From: Myxococcales bacterium
GTDB taxonomy: Bacteria > Myxococcota_A > Polyangia > Polyangiales > GCA-016699535
Length of the DNA stretch: 64,000 nt
Direction of reading: 5' to 3'
Assembly: GCA_020633325.1 (NCBI GenBank)
Contig: JACKDX010000003.1
Location: 1-64,000 of the forward strand
The translations under genes and the position numbers were made by a program. The notes beneath the pieces are model-generated. The model saw only the letters and a list, made by a program, of their open reading frames with translations. It did no database searches and was not told where the DNA came from. This document shows, one piece after another, positions 26,734 through 35,514 of this stretch (positions within the stretch are counted from its first letter, which is position 1; every line of letters starts with the position of its first letter).

Positions 26734-29217
26734 ATGGAGTACTTGTATTGTATTGCCTGGGGAAGCAGCGCGATTTTGTTGGCGGCTTTGTTTCTCTTTT
26801 TTGGTCATGCCTTTTTAGCGGGTGTCCTTTCAGGTGCCTGGCTCATCCTGGGCGGCATATTGGGAGGGCATACGGGCTCTTTGGCATTCCGCGTGTTCGT
26901 ACTGCTCTATGTGCTTTGGGCGTTGGTTTTTGGGATTCCGTCCCTAAGACGCGCCGTGATTTCCTCCTGGGTAATGCGCATCATGCGCCATGTTCTTCCA
27001 AGGATGGGAGAAACCGAACGTATCGCCTTGGATGCGGGAACCGTATGGTGGGACGGCGAGCTTTTTTCAGGCTCCCCTGACTGGACCAAGTTGATGGCGT
27101 TCAAGAAGCGGACACTCACCGATAAGGAGCGGGCATTTCTCAACGGCCCAGTCGAAGAGCTTTGCGAAATGTTGGATGAATGGAGCATTCGTCAAAAAGG
27201 AGACCTGCCAAAAGAGATTTGGGAATTCATAAAGACACACGGTTTTTTTGGCATGATCATTCCCGAGGCGTACGGGGGCTTGGGCTTCTCAGCCATCGCG
27301 CACTCTGCGGTCGTCACCAAGCTCTCAAGCAGGAGCGTCACTGCGGCGGTGACAGTGATGGTGCCTAACTCGTTAGGCCCCGCTGAGCTCTTGCTCCATT
27401 ATGGCACCGAGTCCCAAAAGCAGTATTACTTACCCAGGCTTGCGCGCGGTCAAGATATCCCGTGTTTTGCGCTGACCGGCCCCGAGGCAGGCAGCGACGC
27501 TGCCGCCACCCAAAGCATCGGCGAGGTATGCCGCGGACAATACGAAGGCAAGGACGTCGTGGGTATGCGCCTAAACTGGCGAAAACGCTACATCACTTTG
27601 GGGCCAGTCTCGACAGTGATCGGGCTAGCGTTTCGTTTGAGAGATCCCAACGGATTGTTGGGCGGCAACGAAGATCTCGGCATCACGTGCGCGCTAGTTC
27701 CCTCGCACTTGCCTGGCATCAATATCGGCGAGCGACATGACCCCATGGGGGTTCCATTCCTCAACGGCCCGAACACAGGCAAAGATGTGTTTGTGCCGTT
27801 GGATTTTATCATTGGGGGGCCCGAGATGGCGGGGCAGGGCTGGCGCATGCTGATGGAGTGCTTGGCTGCGGGCCGGTCGATATCCTTGCCGGCCTTGTCC
27901 GTGGGCGCCATCGAATTGTCGGCGCGCGTCACTGGCGCGTATGCGACCGTAAGGGAGCAGTTCGATACGCCGATTGGCAGATTCGAAGGCATTGAAGAGC
28001 CTTTGGCGAGAATTGCAGGCACAGCGTATTGGGCGAACGCCGTTCGAACGTTGACGGCTTCGTCCGTGGATGCGGGCGAGAAGCCGGCGGTGATCTCGGC
28101 CATTGCCAAGTGCTATCTGACCGATGCCATGCGCTCGGTCGTCAACGATGCGATGGATATTCGAGCCGGAGCAGGCATCTGTCGCGGGCCTAGAAATATG
28201 TTGGCCAACGCCTACGTCGCTGCACCCATTGGCATCACCGTGGAGGGTGCCAACATTCTTACCCGATCCATGATCATCTATGGACAGGGTGCGATACGCT
28301 GTCATCCTTTCGTGCGCGAAGAAATGCTGTCGGTGCCTGCCGGCGACGTTCGCATGTTTGATCGCGCGTTTTTTGGGCATGTGGGATTTGTGCTCAGCAA
28401 CGTGACGCGCGCCCTGGTCCTTGGTTTGACCGGAGGTCGCTTAGCCCCAGTCAGGGTGACGGGGGCGGTCAGGCCGTGGCTCAGGCAGTTTTCTCGGATG
28501 AGTGCAGCGTTTGCATTGGTGTCAGATGTAGCGATGGCGATGTTGGGTGGATCGCTCAAGCGGCGGGAAAAAATCAGCGGCCGACTGGCCGATGCGCTTG
28601 CATGGCTCTACATCGGTGCGGCCGTAATAAAGCGATACTACGACGAGGGCCAACGAAAGGACTATCTGCCGTTCATGCAGTGGTGCTCTACCCATGCGCT
28701 TTATCAAATTCAGCAAGCGCTGCAGGGTGTGCTCAGTAACTTGCCGATGCGAGCAGCCGCTTGGGTCGTCAAGGGGCTGATCTTTCCGTGGGGCAGCAGT
28801 TACGCTGAGCCCAGTGACAAACTCGGCGCCCAGGTGGCGCGCGCTTTGCTTGAGGACAAGCAAGAACGCGAAGAGCTCACCGAAGATATCTACATTCCCC
28901 CTGCGGACGAGCCGGGCCTCGGTCGCCTCGAGGCTGCGCTCGATAAGGCGGTCGATGCACTTCGGGTCGAGGCGCGTATTCGTGATGCCATCAGGGCAGG
29001 CAGGCTGGACAAGGCCCCGGGAGATGAGCTTGTCAGAAACGCGCAACGCGCTGGCATCATCACGGAGGATGAAATCCAAGTGTTACATCTAGCGGATGAG
29101 GCGCGCAATGAGGTCATTCAGGTGGACGCGTTTCCTGCGCATGCACCCGTTAGCCCGAGCCTTTTGCCGATCTCGCGTTCCCTCTCCCGGCCGCCCCCGG
29201 GCCCTCTCCGAAGTTAG
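26734..29217 (+). CDS. fadE: Long-chain acyl-CoA dehydrogenase, FadE type
   Basis: The 827-residue protein has the FadE length (E. coli FadE is 814). The N terminus holds membrane segments (WGSSAILLAALFLFFGHAFLAGVL and following, 10-80). The acyl-CoA dehydrogenase core follows: GFFGMIIPEAYGGLGFSAIAHS, the flavin/substrate region CFALTGPEAGSDAAATQS, and the C-terminal helical domain with DAMDIRAGAGICRGPRNMLANAY, then GANILTRSMIIYGQGAIRCHPF. The extra ~300-residue C-terminal domain is the FadE-type extension (DUF1974). It does the first oxidation of beta-oxidation, passing electrons to ETF or the quinone pool. A GGAGG lies upstream of ATG 26734. No fadR-like or fadBA genes are adjacent. Confidence 0.93.
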   Translation: MEYLYCIAWGSSAILLAALFLFFGHAFLAGVLSGAWLILGGILGGHTGSLAFRVFVLLYVLWALVFGIPSLRRAVISSWVMRIMRHVLPRMGETERIALDAGTVWWDGELFSGSPDWTKLMAFKKRTLTDKERAFLNGPVEELCEMLDEWSIRQKGDLPKEIWEFIKTHGFFGMIIPEAYGGLGFSAIAHSAVVTKLSSRSVTAAVTVMVPNSLGPAELLLHYGTESQKQYYLPRLARGQDIPCFALTGPEAGSDAAATQSIGEVCRGQYEGKDVVGMRLNWRKRYITLGPVSTVIGLAFRLRDPNGLLGGNEDLGITCALVPSHLPGINIGERHDPMGVPFLNGPNTGKDVFVPLDFIIGGPEMAGQGWRMLMECLAAGRSISLPALSVGAIELSARVTGAYATVREQFDTPIGRFEGIEEPLARIAGTAYWANAVRTLTASSVDAGEKPAVISAIAKCYLTDAMRSVVNDAMDIRAGAGICRGPRNMLANAYVAAPIGITVEGANILTRSMIIYGQGAIRCHPFVREEMLSVPAGDVRMFDRAFFGHVGFVLSNVTRALVLGLTGGRLAPVRVTGAVRPWLRQFSRMSAAFALVSDVAMAMLGGSLKRREKISGRLADALAWLYIGAAVIKRYYDEGQRKDYLPFMQWCSTHALYQIQQALQGVLSNLPMRAAAWVVKGLIFPWGSSYAEPSDKLGAQVARALLEDKQEREELTEDIYIPPADEPGLGRLEAALDKAVDALRVEARIRDAIRAGRLDKAPGDELVRNAQRAGIITEDEIQVLHLADEARNEVIQVDAFPAHAPVSPSLLPISRSLSRPPPGPLRS

Positions 29218-29245
29218 GGGCGGCTCGGCCACAACGGCCATGGTG

Positions 29246-29266
29246 AATTACGTTACGAATGTAATT
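29246..29266 (+). promoter_or_regulatory. Imperfect palindrome between fadE and rimP
   Basis: AATTAC-GTTACGAAT-GTAATT (29246-29266) is a near-symmetrical inverted repeat followed by TTTAC, 28 bases after the fadE stop. It may be a weak terminator for fadE or a protein-binding site upstream of the rimP promoter. Confidence 0.35.
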
Positions 29267-29292
29267 TTACACTGCTACCGCAATTATGCCCA

Positions 29293-29320
29293 TTGACCCA
29301 TGGCGTGGCTGTGCTATAAA
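29293..29320 (+). promoter_or_regulatory. Sigma70-type promoter of the rimP-nusA-infB operon
   Basis: TTGACC (29293-29298) and TATAAA (29315-29320) have a 16-bp spacer, with TG one base before the -10 (extended -10). Transcription would start near 29327, about 52 bases before the rimP start codon. Confidence 0.75.
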
Positions 29321-29344
29321 CCCGCCACAATCAGGTTTGCCTTG

Positions 29345-29374
29345 AGGCGGGCCGTCAGCGGTCTGCCTTTTTTT
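29345..29374 (+). terminator. Terminator-like hairpin in the rimP leader (possible attenuator)
   Basis: AGGCGGGCCG (29345-29354) pairs with CGGTCTGCCT (29359-29368) with two G-U pairs and a 4-nt loop, followed at once by seven T. It lies between the predicted transcription start and the rimP ATG at 29379, leaving no room for a Shine-Dalgarno sequence. It could be a terminator for upstream transcription, an attenuator of the nusA operon, or both. Confidence 0.7.
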
Positions 29375-29378
29375 GTAT

Positions 29379-29915
29379 ATGCCTATGCGTGCTTTATCCG
29401 ATCGGGAACAGCGCCTTTCACCCATTATTGAGCCTTTGTGTCATGCACATGGCGTCCGCGTGGTGCAAATTAAGTATGGGCGCGAACCGGGCGGCGGATT
29501 GCTACAAATCATGATCGAGCGGCTTACAGATGATGACCAAGGCGGGCAAGGCGGCATTACCCTTGAAGACTGCGTGAGGGTGAGCCGCGATGTTTCCGTC
29601 GCACTTGATGCCAACCTAGTGCTGGAGGGGCGCTATCGCCTTGAGGTCACGTCGCCGGGCTTAGAGCGTCCCCTGGTTGCCGAACAAGATTTTGAACGGT
29701 TTAAGGGACGGGAGATCAAAGTCCACACCGTGGGGCCGGTTGATGGGAGGCGCCGTTTTCAGGGTGTCCTTGAAGGGCTTTTTGGCAGCCGGATTAGACT
29801 CAGTCAGGAGGGCGAGCCCATCGACATCGCCCTAGACAATGTGAAAAAGGCCCATTTGGTTTACCATTTTGGCCGACCTACTCGACACACAGGAGAGCGT
29901 CATGCGGAAGGGTGA
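29379..29915 (+). CDS. rimP: Ribosome maturation factor RimP
   Basis: The 178-residue product matches RimP, needed for 30S subunit assembly. It has the N-terminal KH-like domain (LSPIIEPLCHAHGVRVVQIKY, LLQIMIERLTDDD, GITLEDCVRVSRDVSVALD), the junction EVTSPGLERPL, and the C-terminal Sm-like barrel (FERFKGREIKVHTVGPVDGRRRFQGVLEG, LDNVKKAHLV). The ATG at 29379 (with another at 29385) is chosen; a TTG at 29373 lies inside the T-run. No Shine-Dalgarno is visible. It overlaps nusA by 14 bp, as first gene of the operon. An insert of Gly/Gln (DDQGGQGG) is unusual but harmless-looking. Confidence 0.95.
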   Translation: MPMRALSDREQRLSPIIEPLCHAHGVRVVQIKYGREPGGGLLQIMIERLTDDDQGGQGGITLEDCVRVSRDVSVALDANLVLEGRYRLEVTSPGLERPLVAEQDFERFKGREIKVHTVGPVDGRRRFQGVLEGLFGSRIRLSQEGEPIDIALDNVKKAHLVYHFGRPTRHTGERHAEG

Positions 29916-31662
29916 GTTGTTACAACAACAGAGTTCGATTTCCTTGGATGGGATCATTGAGCAGGTGAGCAGAGACAAAGGCATCGATGCAAAGATCCTC
30001 GTCGAAACCATGGAGCAGGCCATCCTTACGGCTGCCAAGCGCATGTTTGGAGCCAATCGCGAACTCGAGGCGAAATTCAACAAAGACACGGGAGCGGTGG
30101 ATCTGTTTCAATACATGACCATTGTGGACACGGTCGAAAACCCGGAGCGGCAGATTTCCACAGAGGATGCAAAGAAGGCTGGATTTGAAGCAGAGGTTGG
30201 TGAAGAGCTCGGCTTTCAGGTGTTCTACCTGGAGGACGATGCTGGCAAGGCAAAGCAGCAGGACAAGGACTTTGGCGATCTGCTCCAGTTTAAGCAGCAT
30301 CGTCAGGGGTTTGGGCGCATTGCCGCGCAAACCGCCAAACAGGTGATCATTCAGCGCGTGCGAGATGCCGAGCGCGATATTATTTATAACGAGTTCAAAG
30401 AGCGCAAGGGCGAGATACTGACCGGGATCGTCCGGAGATTTGAGCGCGGGCAAAACATCATTGTGGACCTGGGCAACACCGAGGCGCTTTTGCCGAAACG
30501 GGAGCAAACGCCAAGGGAGACGTATCGTCCAGGTGATCGCATCGTGGCGTTTCTCAAGAATATCGATCGCGAGGCGCGGGGGCCCCAGCTCATTCTTTCA
30601 AGGACCGATGTGGGGTTGTTGGTGAAGCTGTTTGAGATGGAAGTGCCCGAGATTTACGAGGGCATCGTGCGTATCGTTGCAGCCGCGCGGGAGCCAGGAG
30701 CACGCTCGAAAATCGCTGTCAGCAGTCGGGACTCCGACGTCGATCCCGTGGGCGCGTGCGTCGGCATGAAGGGGTCACGGGTCCAAGCTGTGGTGCAGGA
30801 ACTGCGCGGCGAAAAGATCGATATCGTGCCCTGGGATCGTGATCCCGCTCGGTTTGTATGTAACGCAATTGCGCCGGCTGATGTGGCGCGTGTGATCATT
30901 GATGAAGGAGGGCACGCCATGGAGTTGGTCGTGCCAGATGACAAGTTGTCGTTGGCCATTGGTCGGCGCGGCCAGAACGTGCGCCTTGCCTCACAGCTTA
31001 CCGGTTGGAAGTTGGACATTATCAGCGAAGAGAAGTTCCGCCGCATGGAAGAAGAATCCATGACTGCGCTGTCCTTAATAGAAGGGGTCGATGAGGAGCT
31101 GCCGCGAGCGATGTACCGGCACGGCTTTCGCAGTCTCGACGAGATTGTCGGCGCGAAAGACGATGAACTTTCATCCATCACGGGCATTTCGGGGGACGCG
31201 CCCTTAGCCGATTTTCGTCGGCGCGCATCTGAAGCGATGGAGACCTATCGGCATAGGGGGCTTAAGAAGGCCGCAGCCGACGGGCAGCCCATCGATGAGG
31301 TAGGGCGATTCTTGTTGGTGCGTGGGGTGACGCAGGCGATGGCGGAATCCCTATTGAGGGGTGGCTACCGCAGTGTTGAGGATGTCGAACGTGAAGCGGA
31401 TCCAGACCGCTTGGCCATCAAGACTGGGCTCGACAACAAACGGGCACATGCCGTCAAGTCCGCGGTGGCACAGTTTCTAAAGTCAGAGTGGCCAGAGATT
31501 CAAGAGGCTCAGCGCACGGTGCAAGAGGCCCAAGCCCAAGCCCAGGCTGAGGAAGAGACCTCCAAACGTGCTCAGGCTGAGGGCGTCGCATCAGCGATAG
31601 CCGAGCATGCGCCCATGCAAGAGGATAGCATGTCACTAGAACCCACTTCCAAGGAGACATGA
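29902..31662 (+). CDS. nusA: Transcription termination/antitermination factor NusA
   Basis: The 586-residue protein has the NusA order. The N-terminal RNA-polymerase-binding domain comes first (DGIIEQVSRDKGIDAKILVETMEQAILTAAKRM), then S1 (GEILTGIVRRFERGQNIIVDLGNTEALLP), then KH1/KH2 (GACVGMKGSRVQAVVQELRGEKIDIV; LSLAIGRRGQNVRLASQLTGW). Two C-terminal helix-hairpin-helix repeats follow (ALSLIEGVDEELPRAMYRHG... and FLLVRGVTQAMAESLLRGGY...), as in proteobacterial NusA with acidic repeats. A Gln/Ala/Glu-rich tail ends it. ATG 29902 is preceded by AGGAG; the longer frame from 29869 lies wholly inside rimP. NusA modulates pausing and may control its own operon through the leader hairpin. Confidence 0.97.
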   Translation: MRKGELLQQQSSISLDGIIEQVSRDKGIDAKILVETMEQAILTAAKRMFGANRELEAKFNKDTGAVDLFQYMTIVDTVENPERQISTEDAKKAGFEAEVGEELGFQVFYLEDDAGKAKQQDKDFGDLLQFKQHRQGFGRIAAQTAKQVIIQRVRDAERDIIYNEFKERKGEILTGIVRRFERGQNIIVDLGNTEALLPKREQTPRETYRPGDRIVAFLKNIDREARGPQLILSRTDVGLLVKLFEMEVPEIYEGIVRIVAAAREPGARSKIAVSSRDSDVDPVGACVGMKGSRVQAVVQELRGEKIDIVPWDRDPARFVCNAIAPADVARVIIDEGGHAMELVVPDDKLSLAIGRRGQNVRLASQLTGWKLDIISEEKFRRMEEESMTALSLIEGVDEELPRAMYRHGFRSLDEIVGAKDDELSSITGISGDAPLADFRRRASEAMETYRHRGLKKAAADGQPIDEVGRFLLVRGVTQAMAESLLRGGYRSVEDVEREADPDRLAIKTGLDNKRAHAVKSAVAQFLKSEWPEIQEAQRTVQEAQAQAQAEEETSKRAQAEGVASAIAEHAPMQEDSMSLEPTSKET

Positions 31663-31734
31663 TTGGCTGACGGTTTTGCGAGAAATGACGCGTGAGGTTA
31701 ACCTTAAGGTACCGCTCTTGAGGAGAGGTCGGAA

Positions 31735-34182
31735 ATGGCAGCGAAGGTGCGAGTATACGAAATAGCTAAAGAGCTCGATGTCGATAACCGCGAGCTGGTT
31801 AACCGCGTGGCGTCGTTGGGAATTCCTGTCCGTAACCACATGAGCGTCCTAGATGCCGCGGATGTGGAGCGGGTCAAACGCGCCTTCGAGAAAGGTAAAG
31901 GCCACAAGGTTATCGAAGAGCGGATCCGTCCTACCGTCGTAAGGCGAAGGGCTGTGGCGAAGAGCGAAGAGCCCGCCGCTGCAGTTATGGAGGAATCTGC
32001 TTCGGCTCCGGCTAAGAGCGAGGCGCCTGAACGGTCCTCGCGCCCCGAGGTTGCGGATTCCTTGGGTGCATCGTCCGAGGCTTCCGTCACAGAGAGCAGC
32101 GTTCCTGCACCAGTCAGCAGCGGGCATAAAGCATCGACGCCCGCATCGGTTCGGCTCGGACATGTCAATCTGCCCCCGGGTGTGATTGCGCGCGGCAGTG
32201 CCGCAGCTCCGAGTGCCCTGCCTCCTTCTGCGAATGCCGTCTCAAGGATCGTGTCACAGAACGCCCCGGCAAATCGCGTGAGCGACGGACCGCGCCGGAG
32301 GGAGCTGGGACGTGCAGCGCTCGGACCAAGTGGACGGCAGGCGCAGGGGGGACGCCCTATGCGCCGCAAGCAGGCAGCCGGCAAGAAGGGACAAAAGACC
32401 GAGATAACGACGCCCAGCGCACAAAAGCGGGTCATTCGTATCGAAGGAGAAGTCGGGCTTCAGCCATTGGCGTCGCGCATGAGCTTAAAGTCCACCGACC
32501 TACTGATGAAACTCATGCAACTTGGCATGACCAACGTGAACATCAACACGACTTTGGACACCGACACCGCCAAGATCATCGCCAATGAATTTGGCTACGA
32601 GGTCGAAAACGTCGCCAAGAGTGAGACCGATTTGATCACCGAGGCTCGCGGAGCGTTCAGGGATCAAGAGCAGGACTGGGTAAGCCGCTCGCCCGTGATC
32701 ACGATCATGGGACATGTCGATCATGGAAAGACTTCATTGCTTGACAAGATTCGAGCCACTGACGTGGCGGCGCGCGAGGCCGGCGGTATCACGCAACACA
32801 TCGGTGCTTATCGAGTAGAAACGAAGCATGGCAAAGTGGTGTTTTTGGATACGCCGGGCCATGAGGCCTTTACAGCGATGCGGGCGCGCGGAGCTCAGGC
32901 GACAGACATCGTTATTTTGGTATGTGCCGCTGACGATGGCGTGATGCCGCAGACACGAGAGGCGGCCAATCACGCCAAAGACGCTGAGGTGCCCATCGTC
33001 GTAGCCATCAACAAGATGGATCGCCCGGATGCTCGTCCGGACGTGATCAAAAATGAACTTGCGGCTGAGGGTTTGCAGCCAGAAGATTGGGGAGGCGAGG
33101 TGCAGTACGTCGAAGTCTCCGCCAAAACCGGCGCGGGTCTCGACCAACTTCTCGACTCGGTTTTGCTTCAGGCAGAAATGCTGGACCTCAAAGCGAACCC
33201 TGGCGTACCTGCCCATGGCACGGTCCTCGAGGCGTATCTTGATCGAGGGCGGGGTCCGGTGGCCAACGTCTTGGTTCAGAACGGGACGCTGCGTGCGGGG
33301 GATGTTGTGGTCGTCGGCAACGCCTGGGGCAAAGTTCGCGCAATGACAGACGATCGCGGCAAGTCTGTTGCTGAAGCCGGACCCGCGACGCCGGTCGAGG
33401 TATTGGGACTCTCGGAAATGCCCAACGCGGGGGACGCCTTGCACGTGGTGACCAACAGCAAGAAGGCACAGGAGATTGCAGACGCTCGCAAGCAACAGTC
33501 AGTCAGCAAGGCCCCGGTGGCCAAGATTGGGCTCGACAAGCTGCACGAGATGATGCTGAGCGGAGATGCATTGGAGCTCAAGTTGGTCGTTAAGGCCGAT
33601 GTTCAGGGTTCGATCGAGGCACTCGAGAAGGCGCTCACCGACCTTTCATCCGAAAAAGTGAAAGTTAACGTCATTCACACCGGCGTGGGCGGCATCACGG
33701 AAAACGACGTAATCTTGGCGAGTGCCTCAAACGCAATCGTCGTAGGCTTCAACGTGCGTCCTGCGGGTAATGCTGGGCAAACCGCCAAAAAAGAGAACGT
33801 CGATGTGCGGCTCTACAGCATCATTTACGAAGCCGTCGATGAAGTGAAAAAGGCGATGACCGGCTTGCTGAAGCCCACCTTCACCGAGAAGTCGCTGGGC
33901 CGCGCCGAAGTGCGACAAACCTTTGGTATCCCAAAAATTGGTACGATTGCGGGATGCTTTGTCCTTGAGGGCAAGATGTCGCGCGGCGCAAAAATCCGTG
34001 TCACCCGTGATTCAGTAAATGTGTGGGAGGGCCAGATGCGGTCGCTGCGTCGCTTTAAGGACGACGCCAAAGAAGTGGCGGCAGGATACGAATGCGGCAT
34101 TGGTCTTGAAGGCTTCAACGACGTCAAAGCCGGTGACATTTTGGAATGTTACGAGATGCAAGAGGTAGCCGGCACCCTGTGA
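31735..34182 (+). CDS. infB: Translation initiation factor IF-2
   Basis: The 815-residue GTPase begins with the IF2_N winged helix (KVRVYEIAKELDVDNRELVNRVASLG), then a low-complexity Ala/Ser/Pro-rich linker (about 65-220), a second IF2_N segment (LMKLMQLGMTNVNINTTLDTDTAKIIANEFG) and the G domain. The latter shows VITIMGHVDHGKTSLLD (P-loop), DTPGHEAFTAMRARGAQ, and NKMDRPDA. Domains II to IV follow, ending FNDVKAGDILECYEMQEVAGTL. GAGGAGAGG precedes ATG 31735. It comes 72 bp after nusA with no ylxR or ylxQ gene between, unlike many bacteria. Its stop overlaps rbfA by 4 bp. Confidence 0.98.
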   Translation: MAAKVRVYEIAKELDVDNRELVNRVASLGIPVRNHMSVLDAADVERVKRAFEKGKGHKVIEERIRPTVVRRRAVAKSEEPAAAVMEESASAPAKSEAPERSSRPEVADSLGASSEASVTESSVPAPVSSGHKASTPASVRLGHVNLPPGVIARGSAAAPSALPPSANAVSRIVSQNAPANRVSDGPRRRELGRAALGPSGRQAQGGRPMRRKQAAGKKGQKTEITTPSAQKRVIRIEGEVGLQPLASRMSLKSTDLLMKLMQLGMTNVNINTTLDTDTAKIIANEFGYEVENVAKSETDLITEARGAFRDQEQDWVSRSPVITIMGHVDHGKTSLLDKIRATDVAAREAGGITQHIGAYRVETKHGKVVFLDTPGHEAFTAMRARGAQATDIVILVCAADDGVMPQTREAANHAKDAEVPIVVAINKMDRPDARPDVIKNELAAEGLQPEDWGGEVQYVEVSAKTGAGLDQLLDSVLLQAEMLDLKANPGVPAHGTVLEAYLDRGRGPVANVLVQNGTLRAGDVVVVGNAWGKVRAMTDDRGKSVAEAGPATPVEVLGLSEMPNAGDALHVVTNSKKAQEIADARKQQSVSKAPVAKIGLDKLHEMMLSGDALELKLVVKADVQGSIEALEKALTDLSSEKVKVNVIHTGVGGITENDVILASASNAIVVGFNVRPAGNAGQTAKKENVDVRLYSIIYEAVDEVKKAMTGLLKPTFTEKSLGRAEVRQTFGIPKIGTIAGCFVLEGKMSRGAKIRVTRDSVNVWEGQMRSLRRFKDDAKEVAAGYECGIGLEGFNDVKAGDILECYEMQEVAGTL

Positions 34183-34565
34183 GCGCGAGGGAGCCCAGCA
34201 ATCGAACCGAACGCGTTGCCGAACGTGTGCGCGAAGAGCTCATGCGGCTGTTGCTCAATGGCGAGATCCGCGATCCCGGTGCTCAAGGCGTGTACGTCTC
34301 CGCCGTCCAAATGACGTCGGATCTGAAGCTGGCGAAAATATACGTTCGCGCCGACCCGGCGGCGCCACTGCCCAGGGCTCAAAAAGAGATATTACGGGCC
34401 CTTATGCGTGCCTCGGGATTTTTGCGCTCTACATTGGCCGAGCGACTGGGTCTGCGCTACGCACCGGCGCTGAAATTTTATCCAGATGAGCATGCCGACC
34501 GCGTCGAGCGTGTTGAGCGAATTTTTGAGAACATGCATGACCCTGACCGGGATCCCGCTGCCTAG
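34179..34565 (+). CDS. rbfA: Ribosome-binding factor A
   Basis: The 128-residue product has the RbfA single KH-like fold: NRTERVAERVREELMRLLLNGEIRDPG, VYVSAVQMTSDLKLAKIYVRA, LMRASGFLRSTLAERLGLRYAPALKFYPDEHADRVERVERI. It binds the 30S subunit during late assembly. The GTG start overlaps the infB stop (GTGA), which fits translational coupling. An upstream in-frame start at 34146 would lie in infB and is not used. It overlaps truB by 29 bp. Confidence 0.96.
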   Translation: MSAREPSNRTERVAERVREELMRLLLNGEIRDPGAQGVYVSAVQMTSDLKLAKIYVRADPAAPLPRAQKEILRALMRASGFLRSTLAERLGLRYAPALKFYPDEHADRVERVERIFENMHDPDRDPAA

Positions 34566-35514
34566 CTGCATTCTGCTTGTCGACAAGTCCGCTGGGATGA
34601 CCTCTCACGATGTTGTTCGGAAGCTCCGACGTCTGCTCGGCATCAAGCGGATCGGGCATGCGGGCACGCTGGATCCCATGGCAACGGGGCTTCTAATCAT
34701 GGGGATAGGGCAGGGGACGAAGCTTTTGCCCTATCTCATGGCGCATAAGAAAACCTATCAAGCGCAAGTGCGGCTGGGAATGGAAACCGACACGCTCGAT
34801 TCAGAAGGCGAGCCCGTGCAACACGGTCCGGTTCCGCCCCTAAGCACTCGTAGGATCGCCGAGGTGCTGGCCTCGTTTACCGGCAAAATATCCCAAGAAC
34901 CTCCGGTATTTAGTGCTCTTAAACGAGATGGAGTCGCGCTTTATAAACGCGCACGACGGGGTGAGAAAATAGAGGTCTCATCGCGGGAGGTCGAGGCGTT
35001 CGCGCTCGCAGCGCGCCTATTGGATCCGAGCACGTTGGAATGCGAGTTGGTGGTAGGCCAGGGGTTTTATGTCAGATCATTTGCGCGGGACATCGGCCGA
35101 GCCCTTGGGACCTTCGGGCATCTTGCTATGCTCCGTCGCACACGCAGCGGCATTTTCGACGTATCTCAGGCATTGAATCTGCGCGCATTGGAAGCGGATG
35201 CGGCAGCTTGGACTTCCGCGAAGGCAGCGCTTACGGCACGTACGATCGCTTTGGGTGCAGCATGCGCGGGCCTAGCGGAGGTCGTCTTGAGCGGGCAGGG
35301 CGTGTTGGATGCTCAGCATGGCAAGTTGTTGGGCATGGAGGCGTGTCAGGAAGGGTCATGGGGCGAGATTCCCGAGCATGTCCCATTGGCTCTCTTCGGG
35401 CCCGGCCGAGCGCTCGTAGCGATAGCCGAGCGCAAGGCAAATTGTATCAAAGTTAGACGCGGGTTTAGCCCAGAAGCATTGGCTGGACTGAAGCAGGGCA
35501 CCGTTAGCTTTTGA
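34537..35514 (+). CDS. truB: tRNA pseudouridine-55 synthase TruB
   Basis: The 325-residue protein makes pseudouridine 55 in the T-loop of tRNA. It has LLVDKSAGMTSHDVV, the catalytic block GHAGTLDPMATGLL (Asp nucleophile), KTYQAQVRLGMETDTLDSEGEP, and CSKGFYVRS-like QGFYVRSFARDIGRALG, followed by a PUA-like C-terminal domain. ATG 34537 is chosen because upstream starts fall in rbfA and give no homology; the gene overlaps rbfA by 29 bp. It is the last gene of the operon; rpsO, often next, is not present. It overlaps the convergent EAL gene by 11 bp. Confidence 0.96.
   Translation: MTLTGIPLPSCILLVDKSAGMTSHDVVRKLRRLLGIKRIGHAGTLDPMATGLLIMGIGQGTKLLPYLMAHKKTYQAQVRLGMETDTLDSEGEPVQHGPVPPLSTRRIAEVLASFTGKISQEPPVFSALKRDGVALYKRARRGEKIEVSSREVEAFALAARLLDPSTLECELVVGQGFYVRSFARDIGRALGTFGHLAMLRRTRSGIFDVSQALNLRALEADAAAWTSAKAALTARTIALGAACAGLAEVVLSGQGVLDAQHGKLLGMEACQEGSWGEIPEHVPLALFGPGRALVAIAERKANCIKVRRGFSPEALAGLKQGTVSF

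Noticed and set aside
29321..29351. CCCGCC (29321-29326) pairing with GGCGGG (29346-29351) as an antiterminator for the rimP leader
   Set aside because: CCCGCC lies immediately after the -10 box and before the predicted transcription start near 29327, so it would not be in the RNA unless transcription starts further upstream.
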